Counted from the first letter of the stretch, positions 1-5,338 are shown. The stretch: 5,495 nt of DNA from UBA5209 sp964625015 (GCA_964625015.1 CAZUZI010000058.1:1-5495), one strand, 5' to 3'. The notes: generated by a model not told the origin, from the letters alone. Numbers and translations: made by a program.

Positions 1-10
1 TCCTTTCTTT
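1..10 (-). promoter_or_regulatory. Probable ribosome binding site for the next gene, outside the window
   Basis: The minus strand reads AAAGAAAGGA at the very edge. The same ten bases precede the ATPase gene (4654-4645) and the 121-aa gene (5035-5026). A start codon would be expected within about 10 bases beyond position 1. The copy lies inside the last visible codons of the 223-1 gene, so a chance occurrence of Lys-Glu-Arg codons is possible. Confidence 0.4.
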
Positions 11-223
11 AACTAATTCTGCTATAATCAAATCTGCTTGCTCTATAATATATCGTGGATTTTCTATTATATAATTTCGAGCTGTTACTTCTGAATTCCC
101 TGCTAGAGCTAAAATCAAAGCTTCTCTGAAGTTAATGCCTAAGAATCCATCACCATTTGTATCTCCTGAAGGGAATACTGGTTTATTAGGTTGTTGTTCT
201 AAATAATATTCTTCATATTCCAT
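1..223 (-). CDS. Hypothetical phage protein, C-terminus beyond the window edge
   Basis: An open frame of 74 codons starts at the ATG at 223-221 and is still open at position 1. The start follows AAAGGAAG at a usable distance. It overlaps the end of the 47-aa membrane peptide gene by 11 bases, as expected for a coupled gene in the same operon. The first 14 residues are rich in Glu, Tyr and Gln (MEYEEYYLEQQPNK). A Gly-rich turn with the series DTNGDGFLG follows (about residues 21-29). The rest looks helical, with ILALAG and YIIEQADLIIAEL stretches. DTNGDG resembles the start of an EF-hand or dockerin calcium loop, but position 12 of the loop is Phe, not Asp or Glu, so I do not claim calcium binding. 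I do not recognise the family. The last visible codons contain AAAGAAAGGA, a likely ribosome site for the next gene, so this protein probably ends soon after the edge. Confidence 0.75.
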   Translation of the reverse strand, partial: MEYEEYYLEQQPNKPVFPSGDTNGDGFLGINFREALILALAGNSEVTARNYIIENPRYIIEQADLIIAELVKER

Positions 224-356
224 TGTCTTTATCTTCCTTTCTGTATATTTCATTCATAGCATCATCTGCTCTTCTACCAGCCACTACTATGCAAGTAATA
301 AACAAACCCATAGCAGCACCTGTAAATAATCCTATTAACAACATCCACCAGCACAT
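213..356 (-). CDS. 47-aa single-span membrane peptide, DUF3789-like
   Basis: The start ATG (356-354) directly follows the stop of the upstream 37-aa gene. A full Shine-Dalgarno, AAGGAGG, lies five bases before it, so this short gene is clearly translated. The product begins MCWWMLLIGLFTGAAMG and has one hydrophobic, Gly- and Ala-containing segment at about residues 4-26. A basic turn (GRR) and a charged tail ending KEDKDNGI follow. Positive charges after the span suggest the N-terminus is outside and the tail in the cytoplasm. The pattern of a short Gly-rich span, a Cys near its end, then a Gly-Arg-x-Ala-Asp stretch resembles the tiny DUF3789 peptides of Firmicutes phages and mobile elements. 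That match is from memory and their function is unknown. A holin role is not supported: there is one short span and no lysis gene nearby. Confidence 0.75.
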   Translation of the reverse strand: MCWWMLLIGLFTGAAMGLFITCIVVAGRRADDAMNEIYRKEDKDNGI

Positions 357-470
357 CTAATCCTCCTTGAATAGTTTATTAACTTCTCTACGTTCTTTGC
401 GTACAAATGACATAGCAGCAAAGATTATCCCTAATACAATACTAACTATAATAACTAATATATCTGTCAT
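357..470 (-). CDS. 37-aa single-span membrane peptide
   Basis: The ATG at 470-468 overlaps the TGA of the upstream 60-aa gene in an ATGA junction, and TGGAG lies just before it. The frame ends in TAG at 359-357, immediately before the ATG of the 47-aa peptide gene. The product has a short N-terminus (MTD), one very hydrophobic segment at about residues 4-22 (ILVIIVSIVLGIIFAAMSF), and a basic and charged tail (RKERREVNKLFKED). The arrangement predicts an inner-membrane peptide with a cytoplasmic C-terminus. I recognise no family. The coupled stop-start junctions on both sides and the canonical ribosome site argue that it is a real gene. It may form a pair with the following membrane peptide, but that is inference from adjacency only. 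Confidence 0.7.
   Translation of the reverse strand: MTDILVIIVSIVLGIIFAAMSFVRKERREVNKLFKED
362..368 (-). promoter_or_regulatory. Full Shine-Dalgarno site AAGGAGG
   Basis: AAGGAGG on the minus strand lies five bases before the ATG at 356-354. It sits inside the last codons (Lys-Glu-Asp) of the 37-aa peptide gene. It is the only complete anti-16S match I see in the window, and it fixes the start of the 47-aa peptide. Confidence 0.8.
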
Positions 471-649
471 TTTATCTCCAATTTCCAAAAGTTTAATCCA
501 ATAGACACGCCTATCCTCCAGACTGTTATATCCAGTGATACATGCTGTCCTTTAATATTAGAACCTAAGATGCTCACCTTTATCAAGCGAGCAATCTCAA
601 GTGAGAATATTTCTAAGTTATCTTCCGTATATCTCTTTAGTTTAATCAT
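467..649 (-). CDS. 60-aa hypothetical phage protein
   Basis: The start ATG (649-647) overlaps the Gp157 stop TGA (648-646) as ATGA, and its own stop overlaps the next start in the same way. It therefore sits in a chain of translationally coupled genes. No strong Shine-Dalgarno is visible before the start, so translation probably depends on ribosomes ending Gp157. The product is a basic-to-neutral mix. An N-terminal part looks helical (about residues 9-25), then comes a GSN-GQH turn. The C-terminal half alternates hydrophobic and polar residues (HVSLDITVWRIGVSIGLNFW), as in a beta-hairpin rather than a membrane span. I do not recognise a named family. An open frame of 60 codons could occur by chance, but the junctions on both ends make a real gene likely. 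Confidence 0.65.
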   Translation of the reverse strand: MIKLKRYTEDNLEIFSLEIARLIKVSILGSNIKGQHVSLDITVWRIGVSIGLNFWKLEIK

Positions 650-1206
650 TTAACTCTCTTAACTGAAGGTGTTATCTTCGTTACGATAGCTGGATGATTC
701 TCAGGTAGTTGTGTTACAGTAGGAACAATTAACTTATGAAATTGTGCTGTGTATTCATCTGTAGAAATACCCTCTTCTTTTACCCAATCACAGAATTTAT
801 TAAAGAGAGATATATTCATTATAACAGGACATTTCTTTAATTCTATCTCTACTTCATCAGGATTAACAGAATGAGTAACACTATTCCATTTCTTAAAGTT
901 ATATTCATTACCTTTAATAACATCCATACGCATAACATCCATAACCTGGTGTAGTCTTGTCTTTATTGTCTCTTCATTCTTCTCGAACTTGTCTATAGCT
1001 TCTTTGATACGTTTATACTTAGCTTTAAGGAAGTTCTTCTTATTAGCTATATCGTCTATTACATAACCATAAGCATCTACCTTCTCTGCAAGTGTTATCT
1101 CGTTGTCTTTCCACACTCTTTCCAACTCTTCCGAATAAGTATCAAAGTCTTCTAACTGTTCCTCTAAGTCTTTCTTCTGCTTGACTATCTCATATAAACT
1201 ACTCAT
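646..1206 (-). CDS. Siphovirus Gp157-family protein
   Basis: The 186-residue product begins MSSLYEIVKQKKDLEEQLED. Residues 8 to about 95 form a long charged helical or coiled-coil region. Its middle (KVDAYGYVIDDIANKKNFLK) and the following Lys/Glu helix match the layout of the Gp157 family (Pfam Sipho_Gp157), in which a helical N-terminal half leads to a short beta-rich segment. Here that segment is about residues 98-122 (GNEYNFKKWNSV, then VNPDEVEIE). The family is known from Streptococcus thermophilus phages, was linked to phage resistance when carried by the host, and usually sits next to recombination and SSB genes; its biochemical role is not settled. The start at 1206 follows GGAGAGG and overlaps the helicase stop by 8 bases. 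The C-terminus (about 125-186, ending TPSVKRVK) extends beyond the part I recognise. Length fits the family. Confidence 0.8.
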   Translation of the reverse strand: MSSLYEIVKQKKDLEEQLEDFDTYSEELERVWKDNEITLAEKVDAYGYVIDDIANKKNFLKAKYKRIKEAIDKFEKNEETIKTRLHQVMDVMRMDVIKGNEYNFKKWNSVTHSVNPDEVEIELKKCPVIMNISLFNKFCDWVKEEGISTDEYTAQFHKLIVPTVTQLPENHPAIVTKITPSVKRVK

Positions 1207-2929
1207 ATATCCTCTCCATTACTAACGTTTCCTTATTAAAGTTAATTAACATCTTCATAGGCATCTGATCTCTGTCTGCAAGTGTCTTGAATACTCTTGT
1301 AGACATCTCTTTGTTACCTTCAAAAGATAATACTCTGTCTGCTTTCTGTTCAACTGAACTACTGCCTTTACCACTATGCACTGTCATAGCTTTACTATAC
1401 CCTTTCTCATCTTGTGCAGCTGACTTGGATATATGCTGTATAGCTATAATGCCTATATTCATAGACTGAGCAAGCATTCTTAACCCATTAGCTATTATCT
1501 CAGTCTTGGTATTAGAGTCGTTAAAGTTAGTTACTTGCAAACAATCTAAAGTATCAATCACTACTACATCAGGTGAGTTATCAGCTATAATCTTCCGTAA
1601 GTCTATCAGATTAGGTGCTGTATGGATGATCTTAATATGGTTAATGTTATAGGCAAGTCCTGTTTTAGACTTCTTATAATGGACGTTAACCTGTTCCTTA
1701 GTCATATTATTAGCTATCTGAAGAAATCTTCTGAACGTTAAGTCAAGACTCATTTCAAAGCTAAAGTATAACACTTTCTTATGCGGTATCTTTACTACTA
1801 TATTCTGCATGATACAGCTCTTACCTAACTTGGTATCACCAATCAGGATAGTCAATTCACCATTATTAAACCAGTAGTCAGTATCATATATATCCTTTAA
1901 TGAGAAGCCACTATTAGGGTTCTGCATCTTCCTGTGATAATGAGCTTCTGCATCTTCAGTTGATACTACCTCTACTGAGTTATTCCTTGTACGATAAAAG
2001 ATACACTTAGGATCACAATACTTCAGTCTTACTTTATCATTACATCCATAGTTGATAGTAGTGCTGTCATACACACTTTCAATTACATGTCTCACTTCTT
2101 CAGGCTCTAAGTTGTTAGCCCATTCCTTCAAAGCAATAAATGCAGTCTTACGTGGTATACCACTCTTCCTCCATGCGTCTGATATTCTAAGTAGCTTATG
2201 ATGCCTGGTACCTTCTGTAGGACCATCTGTTATCATATTCTGTACACAAGTTACATAGTTAGTTTCCTGTGCTACTTTATCTTCCTTCACTTCTAACGCT
2301 ATCTTCTTATACTCTACTAAATGTTCTAACTTAGGCAAAGGTCTTAACTCAAGTCCTTTATAGTAACCATTGATAGTCCTTGGAGCTTCTGCAAGTTTCT
2401 TTATACCCTCAGCATCATTAGAGAATAACTCTTCAGGTGTTAAAGGTATCTTATAGAGTCCAGTCTTAAGATTCTTTGAATTGACTACTCTAAGCAGTCT
2501 GGTTGCATCATATATACTGTCAGCTTCAGGGAAATACTTCTCTAAAGTCTCTTTTACATGGTAATGCAACACATTGGATGGCTTAAACCCGAATATATCT
2601 GGTATGACTATATGATAGCCTCTGCCAGAGAAATATATGCGAATGTATCCACTATCCAACTCAAAGTCATCTTTCAGTCTGTTATAGAATGCTCTTGCAC
2701 TCTGCAAAGTATGAGTATCAGTATTCTTATCCTTGTCAATATCAAAGATAATCTTCTCAAGGTATGTAGTTCCTTTGAATGACCTTACTGATTTATACTT
2801 TTGGAAGTGTTCCAGTATCTCTTTGTCAAAGCTATAGTAAGAACGGTATAACTCAATCCCCTGGTTCTCTTTCAGTATTTTACTAAGGTCTTCTACAGGA
2901 ATAATCCTGCCTCTGTTGGTGCAGCTTCC
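1199..2929 (-). CDS. Primase-helicase: AEP/PrimPol primase fused to DnaB-like helicase; start lost in gap
   Basis: This replication enzyme should prime and unwind DNA at the phage fork. The first ATG after the gap is far downstream and inside the conserved region, so the true start lies in or beyond the N run. Residue numbers here count from the ATG at 3220. The primase part shows the archaeo-eukaryotic primase motifs in order: FDID (Asp160, Asp162, metal-binding), SGRGYH (198-203), and a third motif with Asp238 and Arg244. Cys325, Cys393, Cys402 and Cys406 follow in a region like primase C-terminal metal or Fe-S domains. The helicase part has Walker A GDTKLGKS (461-468), the catalytic Glu489 in FSFEMS, Walker B DVVVID (551-556), IAIQH (592-596) and an ADRDQ segment with Arg650 where DnaB has its arginine finger. 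The layout parallels T7 gp4 but with an AEP in place of a TOPRIM primase. It ends in TAG within the Gp157 start. Confidence 0.88.
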   Translation of the reverse strand, partial: GSCTNRGRIIPVEDLSKILKENQGIELYRSYYSFDKEILEHFQKYKSVRSFKGTTYLEKIIFDIDKDKNTDTHTLQSARAFYNRLKDDFELDSGYIRIYFSGRGYHIVIPDIFGFKPSNVLHYHVKETLEKYFPEADSIYDATRLLRVVNSKNLKTGLYKIPLTPEELFSNDAEGIKKLAEAPRTINGYYKGLELRPLPKLEHLVEYKKIALEVKEDKVAQETNYVTCVQNMITDGPTEGTRHHKLLRISDAWRKSGIPRKTAFIALKEWANNLEPEEVRHVIESVYDSTTINYGCNDKVRLKYCDPKCIFYRTRNNSVEVVSTEDAEAHYHRKMQNPNSGFSLKDIYDTDYWFNNGELTILIGDTKLGKSCIMQNIVVKIPHKKVLYFSFEMSLDLTFRRFLQIANNMTKEQVNVHYKKSKTGLAYNINHIKIIHTAPNLIDLRKIIADNSPDVVVIDTLDCLQVTNFNDSNTKTEIIANGLRMLAQSMNIGIIAIQHISKSAAQDEKGYSKAMTVHSGKGSSSVEQKADRVLSFEGNKEMSTRVFKTLADRDQMPMKMLINFNKETLVMERIYE

Positions 2930-3029
2930 NNNNNNNNNNNNNNNNNNNNNNNNNNNNNNNNNNNNNNNNNNNNNNNNNNNNNNNNNNNNNNNNNNNNNNN
3001 NNNNNNNNNNNNNNNNNNNNNNNNNNNNN
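2930..3029. other. Assembly gap of exactly 100 N
   Basis: One hundred consecutive N bases interrupt the sequence. A round run of 100 is the usual placeholder for a scaffold gap of unknown length, so the real distance and the reading-frame relation of the two sides are not known. The gap falls between the short frame starting at 3220 and the N-terminal part of the primase domain. Confidence 0.97.
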
Positions 3030-3220
3030 TTAACAATTACTTCTAAGTTCCAATCATCTTCTATCTTTATACCAACTGGTTCATATCCACTCTCACGTAA
3101 CATTCTAAGGAACTTAAACAAGTCATTTCTTATAAAGAATCCACCCTGCACTACTCCATCAACTCCATCTTTCCATAGTGTTAATGGGTGAGTTATACCT
3201 TCTGTAATATTATTATCCAT
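3030..3220 (-). CDS. Short hypothetical phage protein, C-terminus lost in gap (or N-terminal extension of primase)
   Basis: The frame begins at ATG 3220-3218 after AAGGAAGTGAG, a fair ribosome site about ten bases upstream. It gives 63 residues before the N run. The sequence is compact: a Pro and Trp near the start (HPLTLWKDGVDG), a strand-like VVQGGFFI, a helix (RNDLFKFLRMLRESGYEP), and a strand pair (VGIKIEDD, NLEVIV). It shows no AEP primase motif and looks like a complete small alpha-beta protein close to its end. I therefore think it is a separate gene of about 65-80 residues lying before the primase-helicase. The joined 673-codon frame across 3220-1199 would then be an artefact, since a frame match across a gap occurs one time in three. 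The alternative, a true N-terminal extension of the primase, cannot be excluded. I do not recognise a named family. Confidence 0.6.
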
Positions 3221-3250
3221 TGCTTACTCACTTCCTTTTTATTAAAATTA

Positions 3251-3306
3251 GGGGACTGACTGATAACTTACCAAATTATCAAAGTAATAAATACTTCGCA
3301 GTCCCC
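3251..3306 (-). other. Structured intergenic element, possible three-way junction
   Basis: A perfect 8-bp inverted repeat, GGGGACTG (3251-3258) and CAGTCCCC (3299-3306), encloses two further perfect inverted repeats placed side by side. These are TGATAA/TTATCA (3261-3266 with 3276-3281, 9-base loop) and AAGTA/TACTT (3282-3286 with 3292-3296, 5-base loop). Two unpaired bases remain on each side of the junction. Read on the transcribed minus strand it would fold as an outer GC-rich stem with two AU-rich hairpins. It begins 10 bases after the SSB-like stop and ends 30 bases before the ATG at 3220. It may be a partial terminator or mRNA processing signal, with TAATTTTAATA after the stem as a poor U-tract, or a replication origin or protein-binding site. 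The sequence does not decide between these. Confidence 0.6.
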
Positions 3307-3315
3307 ATTAATTAA

Positions 3316-3870
3316 TTAGAATGGAGCTTCTTCGCTTACATCATTCTTTACTTCAGCTGGAGGACTATCTTTAACATACACTAACTCAGGATCATAGTTC
3401 TTAGGAAACTGTGGATTCTTCCTGTTAATCCATCTTTTCTCAAGATTAGCACCGTCTTTATCAATAGTATCCCAAGAGTTATATACTATCTTCCCATTAG
3501 CACTCTTTGATATGTAATTGATATAATAGAACTCCTTACCAACCATACTCTTAGATTTCCCTACAAAGTTTCCTTTATCATCCACTAAATCACCATTCTC
3601 ATTTGGTTCACAACCCAAAGTCTTCATAGCATTCTCTACCTTCCAAGCAGTCTTTCCCCATCCAATAACTACATCCCCTTCCTTCTCAAAGTCACCATTT
3701 ATCCATATGGTCTTATCAAAGGTTGTTCCATCCCTCTTTTCCTTCTCTACCACGATAGTCAACTGTATATCATTGAACCTACCCTTATCTACTGCCACAC
3801 TCTTTACCACGCCCTTATCCACAAAGTATGGTTTACTTCCTACGTTCTCTTTTGAGAATCCTAACGACAT
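3316..3870 (-). CDS. Single-stranded-DNA-binding-like protein
   Basis: The 184-residue product lies directly after a Sak4/RecA-like ATPase gene. Its N-terminal part (about residues 15-75) is beta-rich (VVKSVAVDKG, DIQLTIVVEKEKRDG, KTIWINGDF), as in an OB fold. A middle segment has Gly and Trp (VIGWGKTAWKVENAMKTLG). The last part is Pro- and acid-rich and ends DVSEEAPF. An acidic tail ending in Pro-Phe is the hallmark of bacterial and phage SSB proteins, which use it to dock partner proteins. The protein would coat single-stranded DNA in the cytoplasm and serve the neighbouring ATPase and the primase-helicase. The start at 3870 follows an AAGAGAG site 20 bases after the upstream stop. I cannot confirm the OB fold by comparison. 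A phage DUF-type protein with a similar tail is the alternative. Confidence 0.65.
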   Translation of the reverse strand: MSLGFSKENVGSKPYFVDKGVVKSVAVDKGRFNDIQLTIVVEKEKRDGTTFDKTIWINGDFEKEGDVVIGWGKTAWKVENAMKTLGCEPNENGDLVDDKGNFVGKSKSMVGKEFYYINYISKSANGKIVYNSWDTIDKDGANLEKRWINRKNPQFPKNYDPELVYVKDSPPAEVKNDVSEEAPF

Positions 3871-3890
3871 ATATTACTCTCTTTCTTTCT

Positions 3891-4640
3891 TTATGATATA
3901 AATACTTTATCCCAATGCGTTACTATCTTATCATCCACTAACTCACTTATAATAAACTCCTGACCACGCAGATGTAATGGTCTTGCACCAGTTACTAAGT
4001 CTGTTTCAGTAGACTTGAATGATAGTATATTCTGATTAGTAGCTTTATCACGATACATAAACCCTACTGCATCCATATTGGAAGATACAATAAGTTTAAG
4101 CTTACCAGTAAGAGCTACATCCTTAGCTGTCATATCTTTACCATCCTTCATAATAGAAGAATTCTTGAAATGACCAAAGAGTATTAGACTCTTGTTATAC
4201 AAACCATCAAACTGATCCATTAACATTTGGAATGCTTGTCTGAGCCATTCGTAACCACCACCTTGTGGAAGTTCCATTACTACATCTCTACCCTTAAAGT
4301 CTTTACCTATATTAGTAGATTTATACAATGCAGTAGCTCCCTGTCTTGCTATATTCTCTAATCCAGTTATAGTATCAAGCACTATATAATCATACCTTGT
4401 TTTAAGAGTTCTAAGATGTGTAGCAAGGTTATAGATAGCAGTACCTTGTGTTACATTCTGTTTAACTGCTTCTCTAATAACGTTATATACATCACCCTCA
4501 ATATAGTTACTACCATCTTCCGTATCAACTATAAGACTGTTTGGTAATGCAGCTGCAAGCGTAGTCTTCCCTATCTTTGGAGGTGAGAATATCAATAGCT
4601 TTACTGGATTCTGACTTGATTCTGTTTTCTTAGTTATCAT
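3891..4640 (-). CDS. Sak4/RecA-like phage ATPase (recombination, ssDNA annealing)
   Basis: The 249-residue product has the single-domain layout of phage RecA-like NTPases (AAA_24 or Sak4 type). Walker A is SPPKIGKT (residues 19-26), with Ser where many proteins have the first Gly. VDTEDG (38-43) holds the acidic residues expected after strand 2. Walker B is YIVLDT (85-90). A strand ending in Gly-His (SLILFGHFK, 151-159) resembles the gamma-phosphate sensor strand. GQEFIISE near the C-terminus completes a core of usual size. Sak4-type proteins bind single-stranded DNA, use ATP and promote strand annealing, and they commonly work with an SSB encoded next door, as here. The start at 4640 follows AAAGAAAGGA four bases upstream. 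The stop is 20 bases before the SSB-like start, so the two genes are probably made from one message. Confidence 0.8.
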   Translation of the reverse strand: MITKKTESSQNPVKLLIFSPPKIGKTTLAAALPNSLIVDTEDGSNYIEGDVYNVIREAVKQNVTQGTAIYNLATHLRTLKTRYDYIVLDTITGLENIARQGATALYKSTNIGKDFKGRDVVMELPQGGGYEWLRQAFQMLMDQFDGLYNKSLILFGHFKNSSIMKDGKDMTAKDVALTGKLKLIVSSNMDAVGFMYRDKATNQNILSFKSTETDLVTGARPLHLRGQEFIISELVDDKIVTHWDKVFIS

Positions 4641-4653
4641 TTATTCCTTTCTT

Positions 4654-5019
4654 TTAATATTTAGTTCCACATGGTGTTCCATCTAAATAAACATATTCTT
4701 TGAATAATATTTCCCAGCTTACATAATGATTGTGATGTAGAAATATACCTTCTGTTGTTAAATCCACAATCATATGTAGATTCCCAGTAACCTTATGTTT
4801 TATCTTCTTTCCTAAGAAACTACTTAAATCCAATCCTTCTGGGTCATATGGACGGTATTCAGTTTCTGGTTTGATACGATACTCTGAGGGACCAGAATCA
4901 AATGAAGGATTTTTCAGATCCATATCTTCCCACTTATCTTCCCATTTCATTTGAATAGTTTTCCCTTCTCCAAATGCTTTGATAATAGGTAATAAATCTT
5001 TAACTTCTTCTCTTCTCAT
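4654..5019 (-). CDS. 121-aa hypothetical phage protein
   Basis: The start ATG (5019-5017) follows AAAGAAAGGA by six bases, and the gene ends 13 bases before the ATPase start. Residues 1-55 (MRREEVKDLLPIIKAFGEGK, then a KWEDKWEDM repeat, PSFDSGPSEYRIKPE) have the form of an N-terminal module that I recall from many hypothetical proteins of gut and Firmicutes phages: a short helix, a strand pair and a Tyr-Arg-Ile-Lys-Pro end. A linker with RPYDPEGLDL follows. A second small beta domain (about 66-121) has GKKIKHKVTGN, GIFLHHNHYVSWE and an end YLDGTPCGTKY. There is no catalytic motif, signal peptide or membrane span. I assign no function. Its place beside the ATPase suggests early expression with the replication genes. 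Confidence 0.75.
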   Translation of the reverse strand: MRREEVKDLLPIIKAFGEGKTIQMKWEDKWEDMDLKNPSFDSGPSEYRIKPETEYRPYDPEGLDLSSFLGKKIKHKVTGNLHMIVDLTTEGIFLHHNHYVSWEILFKEYVYLDGTPCGTKY

Positions 5020-5049
5020 TTTATATCCTTTCTTTATAATTCAAATATC

Positions 5050-5316
5050 TTAACTCAATACTACTAACGTATATTCACCACTTTTAATCTTCTTTTCAGT
5101 TTCTTTCTTAGTTTCACCTAAGAAGATATTTCTGTATTTACCAGTAGTTGTACTGTAATCCCAACTGTTCTTGTCAAGATATATTTTACCTTTTGATTTC
5201 TTAGCTATTACGGTGTGGTAGGATTGGAAGAATATATCTCCATTGTCATCTTCAACAATAAACTGATTAGCAATCTCTCTTCCAGAACTATTGCTTACCA
5301 TATTCCTTATTCTCAT
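5050..5316 (-). CDS. 88-aa hypothetical phage protein (possibly DUF8033)
   Basis: The chosen start is ATG 5316-5314, preceded by AAAAGGAA with a six-base spacing. A longer frame is open to 5472, but its first 52 codons run across the promoter and through another gene in a different frame, so I reject that start. The product has SNSSGREIANQFIVEDDNGD (about residues 8-27), then FFQSYHTVIA, a Lys-rich turn, and the core WDYSTTTGKYRNIFLGE, followed by a KKETEKKIKSGEYTL helix and strand. I recall this pattern, an Ala-Asn-Gln-Phe strand, Phe-Gln-Ser-Tyr and Trp-Asp-Tyr-Ser-x-Thr-Thr-Gly-Lys-Tyr, from small phage proteins grouped as a domain of unknown function. The name DUF8033 is from memory and unchecked. 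No enzymatic motif is visible. It is the first gene after the promoter at 5367-5339. Confidence 0.78.
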   Translation of the reverse strand: MRIRNMVSNSSGREIANQFIVEDDNGDIFFQSYHTVIAKKSKGKIYLDKNSWDYSTTTGKYRNIFLGETKKETEKKIKSGEYTLVVLS

Positions 5317-5322
5317 AATTTG

Positions 5323-5330
5323 TTCCTTTT
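5323..5330 (-). promoter_or_regulatory. Ribosome binding site AAAAGGAA that fixes the 5316 start
   Basis: AAAAGGAA on the minus strand lies six bases before the ATG at 5316-5314. It supports that start over the upstream in-frame ATG at 5472, which falls within another gene. Confidence 0.7.
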
Positions 5331-5338
5331 GATTTGTA

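Noticed and set aside
213..470. Holin or spanin pair
   Set aside because: Each peptide has one short span, there is no lipobox or signal peptide, and no endolysin is nearby, so the lysis role has no support.
1287..1469. Plus-strand frame of 60 codons
   Set aside because: It lies fully inside the helicase domain on the opposite strand, has no ribosome site, and is explained as a shadow frame.
2558..2782. Plus-strand frame of 74 codons
   Set aside because: It is opposite the catalytic core of the primase, whose motifs confirm the minus strand is coding.
2916..3191. Plus-strand frame of 91 codons
   Set aside because: It spans the N gap and is antisense to the short gene and primase, with a Ser- and Pro-rich shadow composition.
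3251..3306. tRNA or tRNA remnant
   Set aside because: The 56-base length, lack of an anticodon arm, and no T-arm sequence rule out a tRNA despite the acceptor-like outer stem.
3251..3306. Ordinary rho-independent terminator
   Set aside because: The GC arms are 40 bases apart, the loop is itself structured, and the sequence after the stem is TAATTTTAATA rather than a U run. Partial termination remains possible.
3707..3901. Plus-strand frame of 64 codons
   Set aside because: It is antisense to the SSB-like gene start. Its Ser, Thr, Leu and Phe bias is typical of a reverse-strand shadow in AT-rich DNA.
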